From: a virus
Length of the DNA: 64,000 nucleotides
Virus record (IMG/VR): IMGVR_UViG_3300033153_013547
Location: 124,001 to 188,000 of that record
Direction: 5' to 3' (one strand)
This document shows, in pieces, positions 1 to 8,843 of the stretch. A program made the translations under genes and the position numbers. Every line of letters begins with the position of its first letter. Positions within the stretch are counted from its first letter, which is position 1. A model generated the notes under the pieces. The model made no database searches, had not been told where the DNA came from, and saw only the letters and a program-made list of their open reading frames with translations.

Positions 1-600
1 ATTACTGACCTCAAAGAATGCATTTCTAAATTGATGGAGGAATCTAAAAAGTTAGAAAAGCAAAATGACACTAGTGATACAAGGATCACCGAGCTTGAGG
101 AGGAAAAACTCAATCTTCAGTCACAATTTGAGGAAGTAACACAGGACTTAAAAAAAATCAAGGCAGAAACAACTGCTGAATTAGACAAACTGAAGGATGA
201 GAATAGCGAATTGAGCGTAGAGGTCGATACGCTCAAGGAAAATTATTCTACACTTACAGAAGACTATCGTCAGCACTTGATTGATCAGGTTGTACATAAT
301 AGGTTATCTATTATGTCAGTATCTGGTTCCTCAGATGAAGTAAGTAAAATAGCGACACAGATTCGTGACAAATTTGCAAAAGACACCATTGAAAGTTTGA
401 AAGCGAGACTGGAAGAGCATCGTGTTGTTGTAGACAATATTGAGTTCAAGCTCAATGTTGAAAAAGATGAAATTTCTGACGACTTTCCTAGTGATCCATC
501 AATCAATGATGAAACAGAGGAAGACGCGGAAGAAACCAAAGATCCTAAGTTCTGGGACCTAGAGAAAGATATTGGGATCCAAAACGAACAATCAAAATAA
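1..600 (+). CDS. Scaffold-like coiled-coil protein, 5' partial
   Basis: The reading frame is open from the first base, so the gene begins upstream and only its last ~199 codons are visible. The visible part is strongly charged with heptad-like Leu/Ile spacing over roughly the first 75 residues, which predicts a long coiled coil. A mixed helical part follows, then a very acidic tail containing a DETEEDAEET run. It lies two genes upstream of the major capsid protein, where tailed phages usually place the capsid assembly scaffold, and its composition fits that role. No protease motif is visible in the fragment. Scaffold is an inference from position and composition only; another head-assembly coiled-coil protein is possible. 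The next gene follows after 15 bases that include its ribosome binding site. Confidence 0.6.
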   Translation: MTDLKECISKLMEESKKLEKQNDTSDTRITELEEEKLNLQSQFEEVTQDLKKIKAETTAELDKLKDENSELSVEVDTLKENYSTLTEDYRQHLIDQVVHNRLSIMSVSGSSDEVSKIATQIRDKFAKDTIESLKARLEEHRVVVDNIEFKLNVEKDEISDDFPSDPSINDETEEDAEETKDPKFWDLEKDIGIQNEQSK

Positions 601-615
601 AGGAGTGGGAAAAAC

Positions 616-1965
616 ATGCCTTTCATGCCAAGCCCAAACGAAAGATTCATTGAGCGCGATAGTGATGGAGTGCCGGTACGAACATGGTCTAAGCTTATGG
701 CTGGTGACTATCACACGCTACCTCCTAATTACATACTCGACGCTCAGGCAATTCGTCAGGATTGGGCTGGGACTGCAACATCCATCAACGGCGCAGATGG
801 CAACCCCTGGGCTTTTGTAGATCAATTTACGAATCTACATACAGACATATCTCAGGGAAGGGTCGTTGTGCCAAAGGGCTTCCCACTAATGCCCTCGGAA
901 TTCAGTCTCAGCACAAGAACAGATAGATTTGCTGGAGATACAATTGATCAACTTAACTTAAATCGCCTTAGGTTAGCTAATTATACAGAAGATTCATTAG
1001 GCAATTATACTGGTAACACCCTTGGTGTAGCAGTCAAAGACTACTACATGCCAGTTTATGCGCGTGCACTGTCAGAACCAATTGCTGTAGTTGATAGAGC
1101 GGTTATTGAAATTCCATTTTATCAAAGCGATTTGACAACAGGTGGACGTGAATTAGCAAGATTAGTAACTCGTATTACAGCTCTTGCTAAAAACGCTGGC
1201 ACTGATGCAGATATTGCCGTTGGAGATTATGTAACAGTTGGCGCAGGAGCAGACCGTGGTCGTTTCATCAATATTGGTGCTAGTAATGCTAATTCTGATG
1301 TTGTGGGACAGATTATAGCTATTGAAACCGTAGATGTTGAAGGGGGCATTCGTGGATGGATGCAAAACAAACAGTTTGATCCATTTTACATGTTCCGTGA
1401 AGGCACATGGTATACGGATTGGGACACCGCAGAGACATTTACATATCCAACAGATTACAACGCTGACTACGTAATGCCTCCGTATTCATGGTTTGGAAGA
1501 GGCCTCACCGGTCTTACTGATGGTGGTGAATACCGCTTAACAATAACAGATACGGCAACATTCACGGTGCCGAATCCCGCCGTCCAGGACTATGAACTCG
1601 ATCTAGGTGCCTATGCCGCAACATTCGGCGCAGCCAAGATCGTTCGTGCGGATGGAACAGTAGTTACAGCAACAAACGCATTTACCACTGCTGACGTTAC
1701 TATCGTGTCAGTCACCAACGATGGTGTTGACGACCTAGTAGCAGGCACGTGGACGGTATCAGCCGTAGATGACACTACGATTGATTCTGATTACGCACAG
1801 CATATAAATGTTACATTCAACCGTGGCGCCGGAAATCCCGGAGTCGGTAATGAGATCGTGGTCGAGTTCTCATTTGTAGCAAAAGGTCAGCATACTGGTC
1901 TGCCGGTAAGCCTAGATAGTGCTACTGTCGTTGGCATTGCTCAGGTCAAGCTGACGCTTTCTTAA
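616..1965 (+). CDS. Virion structural protein, probable head decoration or head fibre
   Basis: 449 aa, start preceded by AAAGGAG at good spacing. Aromatic, Gly- and Asp-rich sequence with no signal peptide or membrane segment. The C-terminal third (about residues 300-449) alternates short hydrophobic strands with T/D/G turns, like an Ig-type beta sandwich, and is visibly richer in CpG than many later genes, as if this domain had a separate history. It sits between the scaffold-like gene and the major capsid gene, so a capsid-associated role (decoration or head fibre) is likely. I do not recognise the family. It lacks the HK97 capsid features that are clear in the next gene, so I do not call it the main shell protein, but a minor capsid or vertex protein cannot be excluded. 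Confidence 0.55.
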   Translation: MPFMPSPNERFIERDSDGVPVRTWSKLMAGDYHTLPPNYILDAQAIRQDWAGTATSINGADGNPWAFVDQFTNLHTDISQGRVVVPKGFPLMPSEFSLSTRTDRFAGDTIDQLNLNRLRLANYTEDSLGNYTGNTLGVAVKDYYMPVYARALSEPIAVVDRAVIEIPFYQSDLTTGGRELARLVTRITALAKNAGTDADIAVGDYVTVGAGADRGRFINIGASNANSDVVGQIIAIETVDVEGGIRGWMQNKQFDPFYMFREGTWYTDWDTAETFTYPTDYNADYVMPPYSWFGRGLTGLTDGGEYRLTITDTATFTVPNPAVQDYELDLGAYAATFGAAKIVRADGTVVTATNAFTTADVTIVSVTNDGVDDLVAGTWTVSAVDDTTIDSDYAQHINVTFNRGAGNPGVGNEIVVEFSFVAKGQHTGLPVSLDSATVVGIAQVKLTLS

Positions 1966-1996
1966 TGCGCCAATAAATTACTAAGGAGCAATAAAA

Positions 1997-3172
1997 ATGG
2001 ATAACACAAAAATAATTGAACAAAGACTTTTGCCCAACAGTGATATCATCGAGCGCATTACACAGGCTGCCGACAGAGTGCAAAAGCTCATTGATCACTC
2101 TAAAAAAGAAGAGGCAAACAACATTCATATTAAGACCCTTTTACGAGCCGATAAAGACAAATTATACGAACTTGAAAAAGGGCGCAGAGACAAGTCGAGT
2201 AATGCATACGAAACAGTTAGCACTACCGCTCACTTACTGTTGGTTCCTCAGATTATAATGGGAGACATTATAGAATCAGAGGAAGCCCACACTGTGGCCG
2301 CCAACTATTTCGCCCCAGTACGTTTACCAGCCAAAACGGCCCAAAAAAGTATCACTTATCCAATAATCGGTACGTTTAGAGCAGGAGAGGTGCCAGAAGG
2401 TAATGCTTACCCAACAGCCACCCTTGATGTCTCAAAAGCAACTGCTCGTGAGGTCCGTGTACGCAAAATCGGTTTACAGCTCAATTTCACTGACGAAGCA
2501 ATCTCGGATTCGGCATGGGATATAATCAGGGTCTATACAGCAGAAGCCGGCAAGGCTATGGCCAGATATAAGGAATACTGGGCATTCAAAGAGTTCTCCA
2601 CATTTGGTCACACCGTATTCGACAACGACTTAGATGACCCTGACGCTCTAACAACGGGACGAAATCAGTTGGGCAACCTCAACAACACCGTTTCGTTTCA
2701 GGATATCATGGATGTATTTCAGGCCATGTATCTCAATGGCACAACTTTGACAGATCTGTTGATTCATCCTCTGTTGTGGTTCTCATGGCAACAGTCGGCA
2801 ATCTATGGCGGATTTAGCTATAACGATCCTGGAAGCGACTCATCAAAGGACGCTACGCCCTTTAGCTTCGATATCGCAAGCAAGCTTCCCCATAAGCCAA
2901 AACTCGTTTTGGCTCCTGAGCTACCATTTGACTACCACACCTTTAAGACAGATCTTTATGCTCTGGACGCAAGCAAAGTTGGAATCAACCTAATCAAGGA
3001 AGATCTCTCAACTGAAGGCTTTGACGATCCGACTAAAGACATCTTTGCTTACAAGGTACGTGAGCGTTATGCCCTCGCTGTGGTTAATGAAGGCAGAGGA
3101 ATCGCAACAGCGCGCAACGTTGTTGCAGAGCCTTCTTGGCCATACAAGATTTTATTGACAAACGAAGTATAA
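1997..3172 (+). CDS. Major capsid protein, HK97-like fold
   Basis: 391 aa, start preceded by CTAAGGAGC. Residues 1-65 are charged and helical, like an N-terminal arm or delta domain. From about residue 70 the sequence follows the HK97 capsid plan: a segment ending in VPQIIMGDII, then a beta-rich part with GTFRAGEVPEGNAYP (E-loop/P-domain style), the strand EVRVRKIGLQLNFTDEAI, then the long spine-helix-like part around WDIIRVYTAEAGKAMARYKE. The C-terminal part alternates strands and helices and ends in a short strand. It assembles into the icosahedral shell. The gene follows the scaffold-like gene and is closed by a perfect hairpin terminator, as expected for a highly expressed capsid gene. 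The family call is by sequence pattern; confidence is high that this, rather than the upstream gene, forms the shell. Confidence 0.85.
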   Translation: MDNTKIIEQRLLPNSDIIERITQAADRVQKLIDHSKKEEANNIHIKTLLRADKDKLYELEKGRRDKSSNAYETVSTTAHLLLVPQIIMGDIIESEEAHTVAANYFAPVRLPAKTAQKSITYPIIGTFRAGEVPEGNAYPTATLDVSKATAREVRVRKIGLQLNFTDEAISDSAWDIIRVYTAEAGKAMARYKEYWAFKEFSTFGHTVFDNDLDDPDALTTGRNQLGNLNNTVSFQDIMDVFQAMYLNGTTLTDLLIHPLLWFSWQQSAIYGGFSYNDPGSDSSKDATPFSFDIASKLPHKPKLVLAPELPFDYHTFKTDLYALDASKVGINLIKEDLSTEGFDDPTKDIFAYKVRERYALAVVNEGRGIATARNVVAEPSWPYKILLTNEV

Positions 3173-3213
3173 CAATAGTTTACCAATAAAATTTTGGATC
3201 ACTAAGATCACAT

Positions 3214-3254
3214 ATAGGGGCGGTAGTTCGTCAAGAACTACCGCCCCTATTTAA
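3214..3254 (+). terminator. Rho-independent terminator after the capsid gene
   Basis: A perfect 16-bp inverted repeat, ATAGGGGCGGTAGTTC at 3214-3229 and its exact complement at 3235-3250, encloses a 5-base loop (GTCAA). It is followed by TTAATAAA, so the U-tract is weak. It lies 42 bases after the capsid stop codon and 23 bases before the next ribosome binding region. It probably stabilises or partly terminates capsid mRNA; no promoter is evident between it and the next start, so some read-through is likely needed. Confidence 0.85.
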
Positions 3255-3277
3255 TAAACCCCAAAAGGAGGGGAAAA

Positions 3278-4063
3278 ATGAGTAAAAATGATAAAAAACT
3301 TGATGTTCCCAAAGGCTATAAAGGATACATAGTCTTAAACCAACGCGTTCGTGGATATAGAACAGATGTGGTTGATCCCAAAACAAGAAAACCTATCAAA
3401 TTAGACATCGCCGAACCACGCGGATATATTCCTGAAGAGTGGGGAGAAGATGAATATAAAGATATAGCATCAGCAGAACTAGCAGGAGCCATTACCGTAT
3501 ACATTAATGATCCAAAATATCAAAAAACAAAGGGCACAGTAAACAGCCCATATGCCCCCTATGCTGCTGTCCCCCCCGCCAGGCCTCGTTTTACCAAATT
3601 TACCGAAGATATTGATGGGTTAGGATTGCTTTCTCAAAAATTATCTAAAGAAGACTACGCCAAGGCAATAAGCTATAACGCTACCGATCCTGGAGAAATG
3701 CCTAATCAAGAAATTTATAGGGAAGATGCAGAAAAAATAGACTATCAAGCCAAAGAAGGCTTCCCCGATGATGATCCTAATTTTATTAACAAACATAATA
3801 TGACATATGAACCGCCATCACCCGCCTGGGAAATAGCCAGTAGCTTGACTACCACACCAGAAAAAGAAAACAGAGATGGGTGGGACTTAGGGGAAGTGAT
3901 AGATCATAGCAAAGATCTGCCAACCTCAATAAAGATAGAAAAAACTGGTGAAAGAGAAAAAACGCCACCCAATCAAGAAAAAAAAGACAACAAAAAAGAA
4001 AAAAAAAGCAGACAAGAAGACAACAGTAAAAAACAAAAAACTAAATTGATTAATGAACGTTAG
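3278..4063 (+). CDS. Hypothetical head/neck protein with Lys-rich tail
   Basis: 261 aa, start preceded by AAAAGGAGGGG, a very strong ribosome binding site. Residues 1-85 include a compact basic/aromatic part (KGYKGYIVLNQRVRGYRT). Residues 85-200 are Pro/Asp-rich and look extended. The last ~45 residues are almost all Lys, Glu, Gln, Asn and Asp, encoded by a strongly A-rich tract (3951-4050). It follows the capsid terminator and precedes the Ig-domain connector-region protein. I do not recognise a family. The basic disordered tail could bind DNA or capsid, but that is a guess. A head-tail connector accessory role is inferred from position only. Confidence 0.6.
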   Translation: MSKNDKKLDVPKGYKGYIVLNQRVRGYRTDVVDPKTRKPIKLDIAEPRGYIPEEWGEDEYKDIASAELAGAITVYINDPKYQKTKGTVNSPYAPYAAVPPARPRFTKFTEDIDGLGLLSQKLSKEDYAKAISYNATDPGEMPNQEIYREDAEKIDYQAKEGFPDDDPNFINKHNMTYEPPSPAWEIASSLTTTPEKENRDGWDLGEVIDHSKDLPTSIKIEKTGEREKTPPNQEKKDNKKEKKSRQEDNSKKQKTKLINER

Positions 4064-4110
4064 TTATTGGGTGGTTGCCTTAAAACAAATAAACAGGGAG
4101 GATCAACTAG

Positions 4111-5721
4111 ATGTCTCATCTTAGTCTATATGATTTTAGGGTAACCACCCAGGACCCCTTGCCTCATGCTGCTAATGCAGATCAATCTGGGGTATTTACT
4201 GTTAGTTTCAATTATCCAGTTAATATTAATAGTGCTACGTATGAAGTTATAACTTACACAAAAATAGCAACAGCCGACGATTTTAACCCCACTCCCGTTG
4301 AGTTTGACATTAGCTTCTCGTCAGATTCAATGACTATGATCTTGACACCTAGCGCTGTTTTAGATCCTGGCGGGGAGTATATGGTCGTTATTAGGGGTAG
4401 TGACGATCCAGATAGTCCATCACTAAAAAATAAATTGGGACACAATCTCAGATGGACATTTACTTCCAGTTTCATTACTGGAGAAATTACAATATCTCGC
4501 CCCACACTATCTGCCCCATCAGATGCATCTTCAACAAAAGCTCCAATAACTCTGTCTTGGGCAGAATCAGTCGTTACTGTTTGTAATACAGAATTAGATA
4601 CTTGTGTAGAATTAGAGCCCACCCGTTATGAAATATGCGTAGCAACAGATACCGCTTTTACAACCAAAGTATATGATGCTTATACAACAGACACAAACGT
4701 TATCATTGGTGTAGTACTACAAGAAAATGTAGACTATTTCTGGAAAGTGCGGGCTCAGTATGAAAAAGAGGTAGAGGGCGAAGATAATGTTTGGTATGCT
4801 AGTCAATGGAGTGACGTCTTTCAGTTTTATCTTGGATTTATTATTCCTGGCGAAAGTTTTACAGAAGCTCTTGGAGAAACACTTGAAGCAATCTATACCA
4901 TTCCTGACTACACAATATCTATAGCAAATGACTCAGTATTTGCCCCCACAAACTCTTCAGATCCTATAGTTATTGAATTTGAAAATGATATTGACATAGA
5001 TTCAGTAAGTGATACAGATATATCTCTTACATATAGAGTTCTCCCATTTCATAGGGGCAGGCCAGAAAGTTTGTCCTTTACCACAGATATAACTCACAAT
5101 CAACTAACTATCTCAGGCATCAATGGGGGTATGGGCTGGAGAGAAAACCTAATTTATACTCTTACACTAACAGGAATACTAGACACTGAAGGTAATCCCC
5201 TGATAGATGGCACAGATACATATACATTTGTTTATAACTTGGATCCACTATACTTTGATTGGGTATATGTTTCTGGTTATATCCAAGAAATTTTTAGCAT
5301 TGCCAATATTGATCTTGCAAAAATTACATATTCACTAATGATATGGGTTACTGAACAATATGCCAATTATTATGGCGGTGCAGAAATACCATCGTCTTTT
5401 GATAGATGGATTGAGTGTTTTATATTGTACGGAGCATTAGCAGACATTGCTGAACGTATTCTGTCAGATCAAAGCCAGTTATCCAGTGATTTTACACTTG
5501 GCGATCTCACTATAAGAGATGGAGCATCCAGCAATCTTCCTGAGCTCTTAAATAAATATGAGAGAGAAGCCAACATGTGTCTTAGCAGAATCATTCCCAA
5601 TATTCGTTACGCTGTCAAGGCATATTATAGAATATTGCCAGCAAGCTTGGCAGACAGTTCGCGCTCAAGCTACATACCCAGTGGAAGACTGGGGTGGCCA
5701 GCAAAAACGCCTTGGTTATAA
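4111..5721 (+). CDS. Ig/FN3-domain virion protein with helical C-terminus
   Basis: 536 aa, start preceded by AGGGAGGATC. Three beta domains appear in order. Residues ~1-125 look like a bacterial Ig-like (Big_5 type) domain, with GVFTVSFNYPVNI, LTPSAVLDPGGEYMVVI and a closing LRWTFTS. Residues ~135-245 look like fibronectin type III, with the YEICVATDTAF and DYFWKVRAQYE strands. Residues ~265-380 repeat the Big_5 pattern and close with TDTYTFVYNLD. Residues ~385-536 are mostly helical with a WVTEQYANYYGG segment. In phages such Ig/FN3 modules sit on exposed virion surfaces. The gene belongs to the connector/neck cluster and its stop codon overlaps the next start by one base (TAATG). A neck or collar surface protein is inferred; the helical C-terminal part is unrecognised. 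Confidence 0.6.
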   Translation: MSHLSLYDFRVTTQDPLPHAANADQSGVFTVSFNYPVNINSATYEVITYTKIATADDFNPTPVEFDISFSSDSMTMILTPSAVLDPGGEYMVVIRGSDDPDSPSLKNKLGHNLRWTFTSSFITGEITISRPTLSAPSDASSTKAPITLSWAESVVTVCNTELDTCVELEPTRYEICVATDTAFTTKVYDAYTTDTNVIIGVVLQENVDYFWKVRAQYEKEVEGEDNVWYASQWSDVFQFYLGFIIPGESFTEALGETLEAIYTIPDYTISIANDSVFAPTNSSDPIVIEFENDIDIDSVSDTDISLTYRVLPFHRGRPESLSFTTDITHNQLTISGINGGMGWRENLIYTLTLTGILDTEGNPLIDGTDTYTFVYNLDPLYFDWVYVSGYIQEIFSIANIDLAKITYSLMIWVTEQYANYYGGAEIPSSFDRWIECFILYGALADIAERILSDQSQLSSDFTLGDLTIRDGASSNLPELLNKYEREANMCLSRIIPNIRYAVKAYYRILPASLADSSRSSYIPSGRLGWPAKTPWL

Positions 5722-7178
5722 TGAGTAATAAACTAACAAAAATTAGATCTGATAATCTCAGTATCGACAAAATACAAACAGTGGGGACAGGACCCCTGAC
5801 TGAACTACTCGGTTACTCTAATAGTAGTTTTATCAATGTCAAAGATGCCAACAACATATTTGAGCTAAATATACCTTCGCCCAATGGTGAACTTAGAATT
5901 GGCCAGAAGTTCTCAGTCCCAGTATCAGATGATACAAACAATCAATATTTCACAATTGATAATGGCATAGATTCCCAAACATTTCCAGTCAATGTCTATA
6001 ATACTCTAGACAAAACAACAGTTGCAGTCACGGCCAAAAGCACCTATGAAGCAACCTTTGAATATTTAACCGTACCGCCAGCACCTAACGATTACTTTGA
6101 TTATTACTATATTGGTGGACATAACAGAACATATAATTTTCCTTCGACTGTAGCCATTGGTAATGGTGTGCCGCACAACAATCTTGTGTCTTTTCCTGAT
6201 GGAATAATGTCCATAGTCAATACTGACTGCACTTTTTCAACAATCGTCAATTCTGAGAATTTAATTCCAGTCAGAGCCTATCTTGTTATTACATTATATG
6301 ATGTAAGCAAATATTTATATTCCTCTGTATCAGACACAACATCTATCAACATTAGATGCACCAACACAGACATTTTGGGAACGAGTCAGGGCAATACATA
6401 TGTTGATTACTCTATTGATGTAACTCAAAACATCCACAGAATCCCCATAGAGTCCTTGATCAGACAGGATCTCATAACCAATACAATTACTATTACTTGT
6501 GTAGACACAGATGCTAATGCTGCTGTTTTTATAGATGATATTTCTGTTGAGATTTATCATTCTGACATAGTAAGTATCCCAACTGAATATAGATATGCAA
6601 GTAGTGATGACAATGGTGATCTATATTTTAGATCAGTAATTGATATCAACGATATTTTAGACGACATACCTTCTACAATAGTAGATATTCCAACAGACAT
6701 AAAAAAGACTCTCATACCTCTCCCCCATGGATCCTATGTTTCTAAAGTTATAGTAAGTAACAACGGAGTATTTCAATATTATTACACGCCAGAAGATATA
6801 ATTCAAGTCTGGAAATATGATGCCAATGATGTTAGCAATGAAAACAACGTTATTGGCACAGGACAACGTTTGGTATACACACGAGCAGATTTTGCAACAA
6901 ATGATGATGCCACTCTGTTAGACACAATATATGTTGATACCAACATAGATGGCACACAATACATAGATACAAGTAGGCTTGATAGTGTTTTCAATATATT
7001 GCAAGGGACATACAGACAGTATTTAAGATTTGAGAAATTCTCAAGTTATATTGTTCATAAAATAATGCTACCATTTACAAGTTCTATTGATGGCAGCAAG
7101 ATAGTTTTGACACCTATTGAGGATGGCAAACATGAAATAATATATGCCAAATCTTTGGTAGATGGTAGGATCAGATAA
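5721..7178 (+). CDS. Neck/connector-region virion protein, unrecognised family
   Basis: 485 aa from the ATG at 5721, which overlaps the previous stop as TAATG. An in-frame ATG at 5694 would lie inside the upstream gene and lacks a better ribosome site, so 5721 is preferred. The protein is rich in Asn, Thr, Ile, Asp and Tyr and is predicted mostly beta: a repeated pattern of short strands separated by DDT, NGV or SD turns, with no membrane segment or catalytic motif. Residues ~300-480 include HGSYVSKVIVSNNGVFQYYY and end with a strand-rich KIVLTPIEDGKHEIIYA. Its place between the Ig/FN3 protein and the Cys-motif protein suggests a neck, collar or whisker component. I do not recognise the family. 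Confidence 0.5.
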   Translation: MSNKLTKIRSDNLSIDKIQTVGTGPLTELLGYSNSSFINVKDANNIFELNIPSPNGELRIGQKFSVPVSDDTNNQYFTIDNGIDSQTFPVNVYNTLDKTTVAVTAKSTYEATFEYLTVPPAPNDYFDYYYIGGHNRTYNFPSTVAIGNGVPHNNLVSFPDGIMSIVNTDCTFSTIVNSENLIPVRAYLVITLYDVSKYLYSSVSDTTSINIRCTNTDILGTSQGNTYVDYSIDVTQNIHRIPIESLIRQDLITNTITITCVDTDANAAVFIDDISVEIYHSDIVSIPTEYRYASSDDNGDLYFRSVIDINDILDDIPSTIVDIPTDIKKTLIPLPHGSYVSKVIVSNNGVFQYYYTPEDIIQVWKYDANDVSNENNVIGTGQRLVYTRADFATNDDATLLDTIYVDTNIDGTQYIDTSRLDSVFNILQGTYRQYLRFEKFSSYIVHKIMLPFTSSIDGSKIVLTPIEDGKHEIIYAKSLVDGRIR

Positions 7179-7179
7179 C

Positions 7180-7716
7180 ATGACGCTTGGTGCCAATCAA
7201 ATAATTGATCATTATGGAATTAGGATAGCCTACATACGTAGTAGCACTTACTTCCGCTGCCCATATAAAGTACCCTGGTCAGGATATCACAAAACCACTG
7301 ATGGAATGGTTTGTCCTCTCTGTCTTGGCACTGGTAAAATAGTGTCCTCTGAAACCAGAATAGTACGTAAAAGTAGTACACAAGTAGAAGTTCCTGCTAA
7401 TTCTGGCATACCAAAGAGAATTGATCTTACTTGGTATTTCAAAAATAATGTCAACATCAAATCAGGAGATTATATTGTAGAATGTAGATGGCATGGAACG
7501 TTTCCTTCAATCAAACCAACTGGCATTGTAGATATTTTTAGAATAGATGACATAGACACATATACCAAAGAATTTGGAAGAGGGCTTGTATATTCAAGAG
7601 CCTTTACTACAAAAATTGTCAAATTCAATGAAGGACCATGGCCTGCATCAGATTCTGATGATGAAAGATCAATTATATTACATCAATTGACTCATGGAAT
7701 AAAGATTATAGAATAG
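7180..7716 (+). CDS. Small neck/tail protein with Cys zinc-binding motif
   Basis: 178 aa from the ATG at 7180, one base after the previous stop, with AGGA nine bases upstream; the in-frame ATG at 7162 lies inside the previous gene. Near the N-terminus is a Cys cluster: C27, then H37, then CPLC (C45 and C48) followed by GTGK, reminiscent of treble-clef or rubredoxin-like zinc knuckles and of the CxxCxGxG style. The rest is beta-rich and basic/aromatic, ending with an amphipathic helix-like LHQLTHGIKIIE. It is the third gene of a tightly coupled connector cluster and may be a small head-completion, neck or tail-adaptor protein stabilised by zinc. Function is inferred from size and place. Confidence 0.5.
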   Translation: MTLGANQIIDHYGIRIAYIRSSTYFRCPYKVPWSGYHKTTDGMVCPLCLGTGKIVSSETRIVRKSSTQVEVPANSGIPKRIDLTWYFKNNVNIKSGDYIVECRWHGTFPSIKPTGIVDIFRIDDIDTYTKEFGRGLVYSRAFTTKIVKFNEGPWPASDSDDERSIILHQLTHGIKIIE

Positions 7717-7718
7717 CA

Positions 7719-8843
7719 ATGACTACAACAACAACACAGCAAGAACATTATATGTTACAGGCTCATTTAGAAGAGCTGTCTCACTTGCCATTTGAGGGTA
7801 GAATTTTGTTTGCCTTCAAAAGAGCTGCTGCATCAAATTCAATAGTTATTGCACCTGCTCTATTGTCTGAATTCAATGCCCAACACACTTTAGACATCTC
7901 TGGGAATGTTGTTGTAGGGGCCAATGTCATCTCTCAAGACACCTATGATTTTGTTAGTCAACAATTGATAGCAATAGCAGCAGCAGAAGGAACACATAGT
8001 TTTGCCATAGCTGACTACACAACCATGCAAGATCTCTATTTTTCAGTCAATGATGTAAGGCCAGATATCTTGTGTTTAGTAAACAATTATGCTGATGAGA
8101 TAGCATCTACTGATTGGTCTACAATTATTGATGACAGCTCAAAATATAAATTAGATGATATATGTTATGGTGTCAATTGCATAGCAATAATTCCTCTAAG
8201 TAGTAATTATTTGTTCTCAGTAGCTTCGTTGGTAGAGGCACCCATAAATTCATCAAGGATTGTGTTGGCTTATGGTAAGCCTGTTTATGGAGACATGGGG
8301 ACAATAGATCTTGCACCAATTCTTGCTATGGCATTGGCCAGATCCAGACACAACAGATCATTAAATAATGTTCCTATTGTAGCTACAGATGAAACAGTTT
8401 CATTTGAGAAACACTCTCTAACCAAAGGGCAAAGTGCCTATTTGGGTGCCCTTAGAATAAATACCCTAAAATGGTCAAGACAACAGGGCAGAAACAAAAC
8501 CAAAGCACTAACTTTTTATCCAGGGTATACAACATCTAATCATGATCTTTTAGGGAAAATACACCATTCTTACCTAGTTCAGTCTATTATCAGAAACTTC
8601 AGGCTGGCCATTGGTAATCCATCAACATTTGGACTAAAAAACTCTAAACCAGTCATAGGTGAGCCAATAAATATAAATCTTCTATACAAAATAGCTTATG
8701 CTGTTCTGGACACTTATAATTTAAATGAGGTGAACGTTAAGGTAGTTAATCAATATCTTGATATTGTAGATATCGATTTTACAGTTAGGCCATATGGTGA
8801 ACTAACTGGAGTAACTTTCTCGGTTAGAATAGGAGATTCATAA
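7719..8843 (+). CDS. Sheath-related protein (second, short sheath-like paralogue)
   Basis: 374 aa, start two bases after the previous stop; its own stop overlaps the next start (TAATG at 8841-8845). The C-terminal ~130 residues run in the same order as the end of the 898-aa sheath protein encoded at 9513: a beta strand (TKALTFYPGY), a long helical region around HHSYLVQSIIRNFRLAIGN, a GEPI motif followed by a helix (GEPININLLYKIAYAVLDT), and two closing strands with DIVDIDFTVRPYG. In the sheath the equivalent part has YIGEPISRANLAALGTAISDY. The N-terminal ~240 residues are not obviously shared. Position between neck and sheath genes suggests a capping or terminating ring built on the sheath fold. 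The homology was seen by eye and is tentative. Confidence 0.5.
   Translation: MTTTTTQQEHYMLQAHLEELSHLPFEGRILFAFKRAAASNSIVIAPALLSEFNAQHTLDISGNVVVGANVISQDTYDFVSQQLIAIAAAEGTHSFAIADYTTMQDLYFSVNDVRPDILCLVNNYADEIASTDWSTIIDDSSKYKLDDICYGVNCIAIIPLSSNYLFSVASLVEAPINSSRIVLAYGKPVYGDMGTIDLAPILAMALARSRHNRSLNNVPIVATDETVSFEKHSLTKGQSAYLGALRINTLKWSRQQGRNKTKALTFYPGYTTSNHDLLGKIHHSYLVQSIIRNFRLAIGNPSTFGLKNSKPVIGEPININLLYKIAYAVLDTYNLNEVNVKVVNQYLDIVDIDFTVRPYGELTGVTFSVRIGDS

Noticed and set aside
616-1965. The 449-aa gene as the major capsid protein
   Set aside because: The HK97-type pattern is clear only in the following gene; this protein is beta-rich without the spine helix and E-loop order.
5694-5720. Upstream in-frame ATG for the gene starting at 5721
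   Set aside because: It lies inside the preceding gene, and the TAATG coupling at 5721 explains the start better.
7162-7179. Upstream in-frame ATG for the Cys-motif protein
   Set aside because: It overlaps the preceding gene and lacks a ribosome site; ATG 7180 has AGGA at proper spacing.
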